In this document: piece by piece, positions 15,108-23,387 of the stretch
Position numbering within the stretch: the stretch's first letter is position 1
Layout: every line of letters starts with the position of its first letter
Assembly: GCA_965214585.1 (NCBI GenBank)
Contig: OZ243957.1
Location: 558,001 to 622,000 of the forward strand
DNA from: JAHCHG01 sp965214585
GTDB lineage: Bacteria > Acidobacteriota > Blastocatellia > Pyrinomonadales > Pyrinomonadaceae
DNA: 64,000 nucleotides
Direction: 5' to 3'
Made by a program: the position numbers and the translations under genes
The notes under the pieces: model-generated
The model's input: the letters and a program-made list of their open reading frames with translations, nothing else
Databases searched by the model: none
What the model was told of the DNA's origin: nothing

Positions 15108-16475
15108 TTGAACGAAATCAAACCGACAGTAATGAAATTCGGTGGAACGAGCGTCAAAGACGCGGCGGCTTTTGCGCGTGTCGCCGGGATCGTCGCGGGG
15201 CAAAAAGACTTTTCGCCCGTTGTCGTAACTTCCGCGATGGCAAGATTTACGGACGCTTTGCTGAACGCCTTTGAAACGGCAAAAAAAGGCGACTCAAGCG
15301 TTGCGTTTTCTTCTTTGACGGAACATTTCGACAGGCACGAAAAAGTTTCAGACGAACTTCTCGAAGAAACGCAAAAAACCGCTTTTGAAATAGAATTAAG
15401 ACTTGCCAGAGGCGAACTTTCCGATCTGCTTTTGCGCGTTGAACGCCGAAGTTTGCCGCTTTCGATGCTTAAAGACGCGATTGTTTCCTACGGCGAACAG
15501 CTATCTTCGCATCTTTTGGCGGAAGTCTGTAAGGTAAATAGAATAAACGCCAGACAAATGGACGCACGGCGTTTGATCGTAACGGACGAAGAATACGGCG
15601 CGGCGCATCCCGTTTGGAGCGAAACGGAAAAGTTAATAAATTTAGAATTGGAAAATTTGATCGCGGACGGCGAAGTTCCCGTTCTCGGCGGTTTTATCGC
15701 GGCGAGCAGAACAGGCGAAACGACGACTTTGGGGCGCGGCGGTTCGGATTATTCGGCGGCACTAATCGGCGCGGCACTTCGCGCAAGGGAAATTCAAATT
15801 TGGACGGACGTAACCGGCGTTTTGACGTGCGATCCGCGAATTTGCCCCGAAGCCGAAACTTTGGACGTGCTTTCCTACGAAGAAGCGGCGGAACTCGCCT
15901 ATTTCGGCGCGAAAGTTCTGCATCCCAAGACGATAAAACCCGCCGTTGATTACGAAATCCCCGTCCGCGTCTGCAACTCCAATCAGCCGCACGAAAAAGG
16001 CACGATGATCTTAGCCGAAAGCAAAGTTTCGCCGAATAAGATCAAATCAATCGCGCACAAAACGGGAATTACGATTGTGCGAATCTCGTCGGCGCGGATG
16101 CTCGGCTCTTACGGTTTTATGAGCGCGTTATTCCAGATTTTTGAACGCTTCCGCACCGTGATTGACGTAATTTCAACGTCCGAAGTTTCCGTCGCTTTAA
16201 CGCTTGACAACACCGATTCGCTTGACAAAATAATCATCGAATTAGAACGGCTCGGCGAAACCGAAGTCGAGCATAACAACGCCGTCATCTGCGTCGTCGG
16301 CGAAGGTCTGCGCTCGACTTCCGGCTTGGCTTCAAAACTTTTTTCGACCATCGAAGACATCCCGATTTCGCTTATCTCCCACGGCGCGTCGAGCGTAAAT
16401 TTAACTTTTGTCGTCAAGGAAGAAAAAGTTGCGGACGTAATAAAAAGGCTGCATAATAAATTTTTTAATGAATAA
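15108..16475 (+). CDS. lysC: Aspartate kinase (lysine-sensitive, monofunctional type)
   Basis: This enzyme phosphorylates aspartate, the first step toward lysine, threonine, methionine and diaminopimelate. The 455-residue protein shows MKFGGTSVKDAAAF near the N-terminus, the substrate motifs GGFIAASRTGETTTLGRGGSDYSAALI and IWTDVTGVLTCDPR, and two C-terminal ACT domains (about residues 310-450) that usually bind lysine. It resembles the LysC/class III single-chain form rather than the alpha/beta form. The start is TTG at 15108 with AAAGG 7 bases upstream; an internal ATG at 15132 would remove part of the lead strand. The palindrome just upstream could be part of the mRNA leader. The next enzyme, Asd, is at 32010. 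Confidence 0.94.
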   Translation: MNEIKPTVMKFGGTSVKDAAAFARVAGIVAGQKDFSPVVVTSAMARFTDALLNAFETAKKGDSSVAFSSLTEHFDRHEKVSDELLEETQKTAFEIELRLARGELSDLLLRVERRSLPLSMLKDAIVSYGEQLSSHLLAEVCKVNRINARQMDARRLIVTDEEYGAAHPVWSETEKLINLELENLIADGEVPVLGGFIAASRTGETTTLGRGGSDYSAALIGAALRAREIQIWTDVTGVLTCDPRICPEAETLDVLSYEEAAELAYFGAKVLHPKTIKPAVDYEIPVRVCNSNQPHEKGTMILAESKVSPNKIKSIAHKTGITIVRISSARMLGSYGFMSALFQIFERFRTVIDVISTSEVSVALTLDNTDSLDKIIIELERLGETEVEHNNAVICVVGEGLRSTSGLASKLFSTIEDIPISLISHGASSVNLTFVVKEEKVADVIKRLHNKFFNE

Positions 16476-16588
16476 TTGCTCTTGACACAATCGGCTTAAA
16501 CATAGAGTAAATGCTGAACAAATAAAATTATTGCGGCGCATCCCAAATGGAATAATATATACATTCCTTGCAGAACATAAAATTTTGA

Positions 16589-16630
16589 GAAAAGGGCTTT
16601 TGGATTTGATAATTTCCAAAAGCCCTTTTC
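16589..16630. terminator. Bidirectional terminator between lysC and an M16 protease gene
   Basis: GAAAAGGGCTTTTGGA and TCCAAAAGCCCTTTTC are exact 16-bp arms around a 10-base loop. It is placed between convergent genes. Confidence 0.88.
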
Positions 16631-16649
16631 TACAATTAAATTTCCCGCA

Positions 16650-19418
16650 TTATCTAATTACTTCCCCGTCAGCGTTCAATTTAATAACTTCGCCGAAACC
16701 CAAACTGCGAACGCCTGTTTCGATTTTTGAAACGTCGCCGACGATCAGCCAGATTATTTCGTCGGGACGGACAAATTTTCGTCCGGCGGTTTCAAGCTGC
16801 GTTTCGGTCAAACCGCGCATCTTTGCACCGTAGTTTGCCCAATAATTGTCGGGCAAATTGTAATTTACAAGGTCAATCGCCGCCGATTCGAGCGACGAAA
16901 GTGTTTCAAATCTGCCCGGTAATCTCAAGGTCATATTTCGCATAATGCTTTGGAATTCTTCGCCCGTTACGGGACGATTTCCGGCGACATCGGCGATCTC
17001 TTTTTTGACTTCGACGATTGATTCCTTCGTTTTGTCCGTCTGCACGGGCGCGAGAACGAGAAATGTTCTTTGCCCACGAGCGTCGCGCAATGCGCCGGAA
17101 GTTCCGTAACTCCAATGTTTGTCGAGCCGCAAATTGCGATTCAGACGCGACGTTGACATTCCGCCAAAGTTGCGGAAAAGCGGTTCGCCCGCAAGGTCTT
17201 CCGGTTGTCCGCTGGCTTCGGAAATGTGCGCGGCGACGATGGTTGATTGCGGTGCGCCGGGTTTATCAATCAAGTAGATTTTTTTGCCCGCCGTTTTCGC
17301 CACGTTCGAGATGTTTTTCTTCGGCGCAGTTCCGGCTTTCCAATTGCCGAACGCTTCTTCGAGCATCGGCGTAACTTTTGCCAGCGTCGTGTCGCCCGTA
17401 ACAATAATCGTCGAACTTCCCGGTTTGAACCAATCGGAATGCCATTTTATTAAATCTTCGCGTGAAATTGTTTGTATAGTTTCTTCCGTTCCCGAATTTG
17501 TCGTGCCGTAAGCGTGATTTGCGCCGTAGAGAATCGCGGGCAGAATCCGCAGAGCAAGCTGGTTTGCCGTCGCTTTTTCCTGTCCGATCTGCGCGATGCG
17601 GTTTTGTTTTTGAATCGTAAAAAGTTCGTTCGGAAACGCCGGATTCAAAACGACATCCGACATAATTCCGAGCGACGGTTTCAGATTTTCCGAAGTCGCC
17701 TGAAGGCGAACAAACGACAAATCGAGCGAACTTCCGGTATTCAAACGCGCTCCCAAAGAATCCAATTGATTGACAATTTCAAACGCATCGCGCGTTTTCG
17801 TGCCTTCGTCCATCAAACTCAAAGCAAGCGAAGCAAGTCCGGCTTTCGACGGCGAATCCGAAGCGTAGCCCGCATCAACCGCGAGCGCGACATTTACAAT
17901 CGGCGCGGAATGTCTTTCAAGTAAAATCACATTCAAACCGTTTTTGAGTTTCGCGCGTTGAACTTCGGGAAATTTGATTTCCGGCGCATTACTAAGCGGC
18001 GGCAAAATCTTGCGGTCAATTTCCGTTTTTCCGGCAGTCAAATTATCGAACGGTTTGACGAGCATCGTGTAATGATTCGCCTTCAACCATTTATTCGCCG
18101 TCATTTTAACCATTTCCGGCGTTGCCGTCGCCATCGCTTCCAGACGTTTCAAATAAAAATCGGGTTCGCCGCCGTAAGTCATACTTTCCGCCAAAATATC
18201 CGAACGTCCGCCGAAACCGCCGAGCCGTTCCGTGCCGCGCAAAAAGCCTGAAAGATTGCGGCTTTGCGCTCTTTGTAATTCTTCATTTGTAACGCCTTTT
18301 TCCAATGCTTCATTGATAATCGCGTCCATTTCCCTTTCGACATCCGCCGGATTGACGTTCGGTTTGACCGTTGCGATAAAAATCACGCTGCTCGCCAATT
18401 CGCCGTCGTTGACAAACGCCGAAACGTCCGTCGCCAACTCTTTTTCGTAAATCAGTTTTTTATTAAGCCGCGCACTTTTTGAACCGGAAAGAACATCGGC
18501 AAAAAGACCGAGATTCTGCAATTCCAAATCTTTCCAAGCCGGAGCGTGATAAACGCGGTAAATCCTCGCTTGCGGAACTCTGTCCTGCATTTCGTCGCGG
18601 ATATTTCTGTCTAACGCCGGAATCCATTTTTCCGTTCTCGGAAGCGGCGGTCCCGGTTTTATGCCGTCGAAATATTTTTTGACAAGTTCCAAAGCTCTCT
18701 GCGGCGTAATGTCGCCCGCTAAAGAAATGACGGCGTTGTTCGGTCCGTAATAAGTCCGATACCATTCTTTAACATCTTCCAAAGACGCGGCATTCAAATC
18801 TTCCATCGAACCGATGGTTGACCACGAATAAGGATGCGAATACGGATAAATCTTCGCGCTGATCTCGGAAAAAACGCCGCCGTAAGGACGATTTTCACCC
18901 TGCCGTTTTTCGTTTTTTACAACTCCGCGCTCGCGCTCAAGCATTTCTTTTGAAATATAATTTTCCAGAAAACCCATTCTGTCCGCTTCCAGATAAAGCG
19001 TTCTTTCTAAAGCGGATGTCGGCACGTCTTCAAAAAAATTCGTCCGATCCGTGTTCGTCGTCCCGTTCCGATTATTCGCGCCGATGTCGTCCATCGCTTC
19101 GCGGAAACCCGACGGGAAATTTTCCGAACCGTTAAAAAAGAAATGTTCAAAAAGATGTGCAAATCCCGTCTTGCCGCGTTTTTCGTTGCGCGAACCGACG
19201 TGATACCACATATTTACGCCGACAACGGGAACGCTCTTGTCTTCGTGAACAAGCAGAGTCAAACCGTTGTCGAGAACAAATTTTTCGTATTTGATGTTGT
19301 AACGGCTTTTGTCGAATTTTTGTTTGTTGTTCATCTGCTGTGCAAAAACAGGCGTTTGCGCCAATTGTGCCGCAACTAAAAATAGAGCGACGAAAAAGAT
19401 AAAAAATTGTCTTTTCAT
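16650..19418 (-). CDS. Exported M16-family zinc metallopeptidase, two-domain
   Basis: M16 (pitrilysin/processing peptidase) enzymes cut peptides inside a clam-shell chamber. The 922-residue protein has a signal peptide (about 1-27) and two M16 halves. The first half carries the inverted zinc motif HLFEH (88-92) and the downstream ERERGVVKNE glutamate. The second half, from about residue 490 (AKLKNGLNVILLERHS), has no HxxEH and is the inactive partner. ATG at 19418 follows AAGGAAAATTCT. It is a periplasmic protease, function in peptide turnover inferred. It lies alone between a terminator and a long palindrome. Confidence 0.92.
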   Translation of the reverse strand: MKRQFFIFFVALFLVAAQLAQTPVFAQQMNNKQKFDKSRYNIKYEKFVLDNGLTLLVHEDKSVPVVGVNMWYHVGSRNEKRGKTGFAHLFEHFFFNGSENFPSGFREAMDDIGANNRNGTTNTDRTNFFEDVPTSALERTLYLEADRMGFLENYISKEMLERERGVVKNEKRQGENRPYGGVFSEISAKIYPYSHPYSWSTIGSMEDLNAASLEDVKEWYRTYYGPNNAVISLAGDITPQRALELVKKYFDGIKPGPPLPRTEKWIPALDRNIRDEMQDRVPQARIYRVYHAPAWKDLELQNLGLFADVLSGSKSARLNKKLIYEKELATDVSAFVNDGELASSVIFIATVKPNVNPADVEREMDAIINEALEKGVTNEELQRAQSRNLSGFLRGTERLGGFGGRSDILAESMTYGGEPDFYLKRLEAMATATPEMVKMTANKWLKANHYTMLVKPFDNLTAGKTEIDRKILPPLSNAPEIKFPEVQRAKLKNGLNVILLERHSAPIVNVALAVDAGYASDSPSKAGLASLALSLMDEGTKTRDAFEIVNQLDSLGARLNTGSSLDLSFVRLQATSENLKPSLGIMSDVVLNPAFPNELFTIQKQNRIAQIGQEKATANQLALRILPAILYGANHAYGTTNSGTEETIQTISREDLIKWHSDWFKPGSSTIIVTGDTTLAKVTPMLEEAFGNWKAGTAPKKNISNVAKTAGKKIYLIDKPGAPQSTIVAAHISEASGQPEDLAGEPLFRNFGGMSTSRLNRNLRLDKHWSYGTSGALRDARGQRTFLVLAPVQTDKTKESIVEVKKEIADVAGNRPVTGEEFQSIMRNMTLRLPGRFETLSSLESAAIDLVNYNLPDNYWANYGAKMRGLTETQLETAGRKFVRPDEIIWLIVGDVSKIETGVRSLGFGEVIKLNADGEVIR

Positions 19419-19500
19419 AGAATTTTCCTTGATTTTGTTTATTAAAAATTGTCCGAATTATTTACGGAATATAGCAAAAAATTGTTTCAGTAAGTATAAG

Positions 19501-19697
19501 TAAATGATTAGGTCAAATTCGCGGAGCGGACTGGAGCGCAAGCGTCCCCGCTTGCAATGAGCGCAGAGCGCGAAAAAATGTTGATTATCTGCGGCGTTTA
19601 AGTTATCAAACATCTTTTCGCGTCGAAGCGACGCTCAATGCAACCGGGACGGATTGCGCTCCAGTCCGCTCCGCGTTTTTTTAAGACCTAACCATTT
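19501..19697. repeat. 197-base palindrome, GGACTGGAGCGCAAGCG family
   Basis: The outer arms are TAAATGATTAGGTC and GACCTAACCATTTA. The inner arms are CGCGGAGCGGACTGGAGCGCA and its complement TGCGCTCCAGTCCGCTCCGCG (written in parts here: GCGGAGCGGACTGGAGCGC pairs with GCGCTCCAGTCCGCTCCGC). A shorter relative lies at 40281-40389, sharing CCCGCTTGCAATGAGCGC. No coding potential. Confidence 0.88.
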
Positions 19698-19710
19698 ACA
19701 AAATCGGTTC

Positions 19711-22038
19711 TCATACCGAGAAAGTTAAGATACCGCTTTTGTCTAACTTTACGCTGACTTTACGAATTTTCCGTTCGTGATTTTCCAACAAAAACTTCGC
19801 CAACGGCGCACTCAAAAGCGTTTCAATCGTGCGCTGCAAAGGTCTCGCGCCGTAACTCGGATCAAAACCTTTTTCTGCTAAAAATTCGATTATTTCTTTT
19901 GTCCAGACGAGTTCGATATTTTTCTCCGTCAAGCCTTCGCGCTTCATTATCGCACCGATTTCCTTTTCCGTAATTTCATAAAGCGCATTTTTATCAAGCG
20001 TTTTAAATTGCACGACGGCATCGAGCCGATTAAAAAATTCGGGACGAAAAAACTGTTTTATTTCCTTCAGATTCAAGATGTTTTCGTTTTCATTAAAACC
20101 GATTTCGCCCTTTGCAAACCGCTTCGCGCCGAGATTTGAAGTCATAATAACAACGCTCGACGTAAAATTCGTAACGCGCCCGAAACGGTCTGTCAATCTG
20201 CCTTCGTCAAACAAACCCAAAAGCACGTCAAAAACCTGCGCGTCCGCTTTTTCGACCTCATCAAAAAGCACGACGCTAAACGGATTTTCGCGCACTTTTT
20301 GAATCAAATCCGAAGGCGAACCGTGCGATTTCGTCAACAGCCGCGTCGCCGAACCGATACCAGAATACTCGCTCATATCAACGCGCACGATTTTCTCTTT
20401 CTGCTCATCAGTTTCGCCGAAAAAGAAACGCGCCAAAACTTTTGCAAGTTCGGTTTTCCCAACGCCCGTCGGACCCGTAAAAAGCAAAACTCCAAGCGGA
20501 CGCGCTTTGTCATTCAAACCTGCTTTAAATGTCGTAACAATTCCCGCAACTTGCTCGCACGCCTGCGGCTGCCCGATAACCTGACGCTCGAACTCCGCGA
20601 CAACATCTTCAAAATTCAGAGTGATTTCATCCAGCAAAAACAGTTCGGGCAAACCCGTCAATTTTATAAAATTTTCAATGACATCTTCGTTCGTAATCTC
20701 TTTTTTCCCCTTTTCAAAAACCTGCGCTAAAAACTGCGTCGTTCGTCCGGGAAATTTTTGATACGGCACGAAGCGCGAAAAAAGTCTGTAAATCAAATTT
20801 ATCGAGTTTGCCGAATATGAAATGTGCCGATTTCGCGCCTGAATTTCGGCAATCTGCGTCAAAACGTCCAACGCCGCTTCCGCCGTAAATTCCGGCAGAT
20901 GAACAATCTGAAACTGCGCCGCAAAATTCGGCAGCATTCGCCGGCAAGCGTCCAATTCGGCGGATGTAGCTTCGCAAATCAGACGAAGTTCATTGCGCTC
21001 CAAATACGGCACGAGAAACGCCGCCAAACTTTCATTCGCATCGCGCCCGCCGTATCGCACCAAATCAAGCAGATTTTCCGCGCACAAAACGCCGTCAATA
21101 TCGGAAAGTTCGCCGATTACTAATTCAAGTCGCTCTTCCCATTGCCCCAAATACTGCATTCCGGCGATCAATCTGCCGCCGTTCGTCTGCCAAAAACGAT
21201 GCTTCGGATTTTTGTCTTCCCAATCTTCCTGCGCTTCCGTTTTGCCGCTTAAATCCCTTTCAATATTTCGCACCGCTTCTGTCAAAACGGTAGTTTTCCC
21301 CGTTCCGTTTTCGCCCAAAATTATCACGCTCGCCCGTTCATTCGTCAGACGTTTTACCAAATCATTAACTTCCGCGTCGCGCCCGTAAGCCTTTGAAATT
21401 TTTTTGTTTAAATATTTCGCGCCAAGCGGTTCGGCGACTTTTTCGAGATTCGGAATTTCCTTAAAAGTTTCCGTTTCCTTTTTCCTGCGCCGCGACTGAA
21501 ACGAGATTTCTTCGAGCCAAAACTCTTTCGGCGGCAAAACGCTTGCCAAATCAAGCGGCGTTTGCCCGCGCAATTCTTCCTGAACTTTCATCCGCACCAG
21601 ATTTTTCAATTCGCTCTCCCGATTAAAAACAAATTCGATGTCAAACAACGGCAAACTCGCATAAAAATCGCCGCCCGCATTTTTCCAATACACACACGCC
21701 ACGCGCAGCGGAAAAACTTCTTCCGCCGTAAAAGTCCTTTTTTTCAACGGACGCTTGCTCTTTTTCCGCCGCCCTTCGTCATCGGTTTTGATCTCGAATT
21801 CCGGGCGCAGTTCAACACGAAATTCCAACAATTTCGCCTCCGAATATTCCGGCTGTTCGCGCCAATATTCATCTTCAAAAAGCCATTGCAAATGCTCTTT
21901 GAGTTCCGAAACAGCACGATCTTTCTTCGCATTAAAAGCCGCCGGAGGAAAATATTCACCTTCGCCCGTAATCGCGTGCGCGGTAAAATTTCCGCCGAAA
22001 TCCTGCCAGATTAAAATTGGAATGCGAAATGTCGCCAT
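19711..22038 (-). CDS. Clp-like double AAA+ ATPase without ClpB N domain (short paralogue)
   Basis: This 775-residue protein has two AAA+ modules as in ClpA/ClpB unfoldases. Module one has Walker A GENGTGKT (about 242-249), but the Walker B position reads LCAEN (318-322) and lacks the acidic pair. Module two is intact: GPTGVGKT (522-529), VVLFDEVEK (589-597), sensor TSN, FFNRLD arginine finger and GARPLQR sensor 2. The first 230 residues replace the Clp N domain by two short beta-rich segments (FRIPILIWQDFGGNFTAH and VYWKNAGGDFYASLP) that recall HicB-like folds. ATG at 22038 lies one base after the stop of the DUF433 gene, so translation is probably coupled. Smallest of three paralogues here; substrate unknown. 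Confidence 0.85.
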   Translation of the reverse strand: MATFRIPILIWQDFGGNFTAHAITGEGEYFPPAAFNAKKDRAVSELKEHLQWLFEDEYWREQPEYSEAKLLEFRVELRPEFEIKTDDEGRRKKSKRPLKKRTFTAEEVFPLRVACVYWKNAGGDFYASLPLFDIEFVFNRESELKNLVRMKVQEELRGQTPLDLASVLPPKEFWLEEISFQSRRRKKETETFKEIPNLEKVAEPLGAKYLNKKISKAYGRDAEVNDLVKRLTNERASVIILGENGTGKTTVLTEAVRNIERDLSGKTEAQEDWEDKNPKHRFWQTNGGRLIAGMQYLGQWEERLELVIGELSDIDGVLCAENLLDLVRYGGRDANESLAAFLVPYLERNELRLICEATSAELDACRRMLPNFAAQFQIVHLPEFTAEAALDVLTQIAEIQARNRHISYSANSINLIYRLFSRFVPYQKFPGRTTQFLAQVFEKGKKEITNEDVIENFIKLTGLPELFLLDEITLNFEDVVAEFERQVIGQPQACEQVAGIVTTFKAGLNDKARPLGVLLFTGPTGVGKTELAKVLARFFFGETDEQKEKIVRVDMSEYSGIGSATRLLTKSHGSPSDLIQKVRENPFSVVLFDEVEKADAQVFDVLLGLFDEGRLTDRFGRVTNFTSSVVIMTSNLGAKRFAKGEIGFNENENILNLKEIKQFFRPEFFNRLDAVVQFKTLDKNALYEITEKEIGAIMKREGLTEKNIELVWTKEIIEFLAEKGFDPSYGARPLQRTIETLLSAPLAKFLLENHERKIRKVSVKLDKSGILTFSV

Positions 22039-22039
22039 A

Positions 22040-22282
22040 TTATGTGATGAGAACGTCAAAGATTGAGCCGAAATCAACTACTTTGGAAGCAAATAAAAGA
22101 CACGCCTTCAAATCTTCTTCCTCTAAATCAGGATAATCATTCAAAATTTCCTCAAACGTCATATCCGAAGCGAGCATTTCCAGAATATCTACCACCCGAT
22201 AACGCAAACCGCGAACCGTTAAGTTTCCGTGACAGATTTCTGGATTCATCGTGATTCGTTTTAGTAAATCTCTTTCGCTCAT
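22040..22282 (-). CDS. DUF433 protein (antitoxin-like)
   Basis: From ATG at 22282 (MSERDLLKRITMNPEICHGN) this is an 80-residue DUF433 protein with the hallmarks MNPEICHGNLTVRGLRY, a helix-turn-helix-like segment and EEILNDYPDLEEEDLKACL. DUF433 proteins are small HTH proteins often acting as antitoxins to PIN-like proteins, but no PIN gene follows; the next gene in the same direction is an AAA+ ATPase. The same frame stays open upstream to a GTG at 22456 and encodes plausible protein (FQTAFNLPTRLLVIKNSE), so a longer form of 138 residues is possible. No clear ribosome site marks either start. The gap 22283-22707 holds this open extension and one palindrome. Confidence 0.72.
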   Translation of the reverse strand: MSERDLLKRITMNPEICHGNLTVRGLRYRVVDILEMLASDMTFEEILNDYPDLEEEDLKACLLFASKVVDFGSIFDVLIT

Positions 22283-22516
22283 AAAGAAAAATTCTAACTC
22301 GTTTTCGGTTTCATTCCAAACAAATTTGCCTTTTACTTTCTCACGCTGTAATCTTTCCGAATTTTTTATCACTAATAGACGAGTCGGCAAATTAAACGCC
22401 GTTTGAAAATTTAAAGGAGAATTTCCAAACCACATAATTTGTCCGCCAATTCTCACAAATTCGCCGTTTTTGTTGTTAAAGCGGCGGCGATTATCTCACC
22501 GATCATATCCTCCGGC

Positions 22517-22575
22517 GGCACGAGTTTTTCGGAACGCGCTTTCTGCAATAAAAACCGTTCCGAAAAACTCGTGCC
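22517..22575. repeat. Palindrome GGCACGAGTTTTTCGGAACG
   Basis: Exact 20-base arms (22517-22536 and 22556-22575) around a 19-base centre. It lies between divergent genes. It is not seen elsewhere in the window. Confidence 0.85.
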
Positions 22576-22707
22576 GCTTTCAGCAAACGACGAACATAAA
22601 AATTATTGCTTTTCGTCGTTTGAAAATGTATATTTGGCAAAGTATCTTTTCCATAAAATTTGTTCACCGCCGAAAAAATAAAAAACTGTAAAAGAGGTTT
22701 TAAACAA

Positions 22708-22950
22708 ATGGATTTAGTAAAAGAAATTACCGTTAAATCAAATTCGCTGCCGTTCGATCTTCAGCGTGAGGTGTTGGATTTTGTCGAGTTTATCGCGCAT
22801 AAAAATCGTTCCGCAAATGAAGCGAAACCGTCCGCATTTCGGAGTGTGCGGGGAATTTTGAAAAACCGGAACTTAGAAAATCTTGAACGGGATTTAGCCG
22901 AAGTGCGCCGCGAGATGTGGCAAAACTTTCCGCGTGAGGAAATGAAATGA
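22708..22950 (+). CDS. DUF2281-type antitoxin (VapB-like)
   Basis: ATG at 22708 (MDLVKEITVKSNSLPFDLQR) follows AAAGAGG with about 10-base spacing; the frame upstream to 22660 is intergenic. The 80-residue product has the DUF2281 core PFDLQREVLDFVEFIAHK. A charged C-terminal tail (NLERDLAEVRREMWQNF) of the kind that inserts into PIN toxins follows it. It overlaps the following PIN gene by ATGA, the usual antitoxin-first arrangement. It should neutralise the toxin and repress the operon. Confidence 0.85.
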   Translation: MDLVKEITVKSNSLPFDLQREVLDFVEFIAHKNRSANEAKPSAFRSVRGILKNRNLENLERDLAEVRREMWQNFPREEMK

Positions 22951-23354
22951 GCGCGATTGTTTCCGACACACATTCGCTTTTGTGGTATCTAAACGATTCC
23001 GCCAAACTTTCGGCTGACGCGCTTTTTTCTTTTGAACAAGCCGAAACGGATGGTCAACCGATTTATATTCCGGCGATTGTTTTAGTCGAAATACGTTATC
23101 TCGTCGAAAAGGGGCGCAATATTTTGGAGAGTGATTTTCAGTTGATAATCGGCGAAATGAAGAATCATCTGTCGGCTTTGACCTTTGCGCCGTTAAATCA
23201 ACCGATCGCCGAAAATTTAGAACAAATTCAGCGCACTATTGTGCCGGATATGCCTGATAGAATTATTGCCGCAACCGCTTTTACATTGGGTGTGCCGCTT
23301 ATCAGCAAAGACAGCCAAATTCAAAATCTGACGAATATCAAAGTTGTTTGGTGA
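22947..23354 (+). CDS. PIN-domain toxin (VapC-like)
   Basis: The 135-residue PIN-domain protein is a probable VapC-type ribonuclease acting on tRNA or rRNA. The acidic metal-binding residues are visible: Asp7 (VSDTHSLLWYL), Glu48 (VLVEIRYL), Asp104 (PDMPDRIIAATA) and Asp122 (ISKDSQI). The start overlaps the antitoxin stop in ATGA. The pair looks intact. It belongs to the COG3744-like PIN branch with TH-x-LLWYL, different from the PIN genes at 48977 and 60247. Confidence 0.88.
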   Translation: MSAIVSDTHSLLWYLNDSAKLSADALFSFEQAETDGQPIYIPAIVLVEIRYLVEKGRNILESDFQLIIGEMKNHLSALTFAPLNQPIAENLEQIQRTIVPDMPDRIIAATAFTLGVPLISKDSQIQNLTNIKVVW

Positions 23355-23387
23355 TAATTTGGGAGAGGAGATTATAAACGACAAAAT

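Noticed and set aside
22435..22456. Start of the DUF433 gene at GTG 22456 or ATG 22435
   Set aside because: Family homology begins at MSERDLL (22282); the upstream extension lacks a known domain, although it is open and is kept as an alternative in the feature note.
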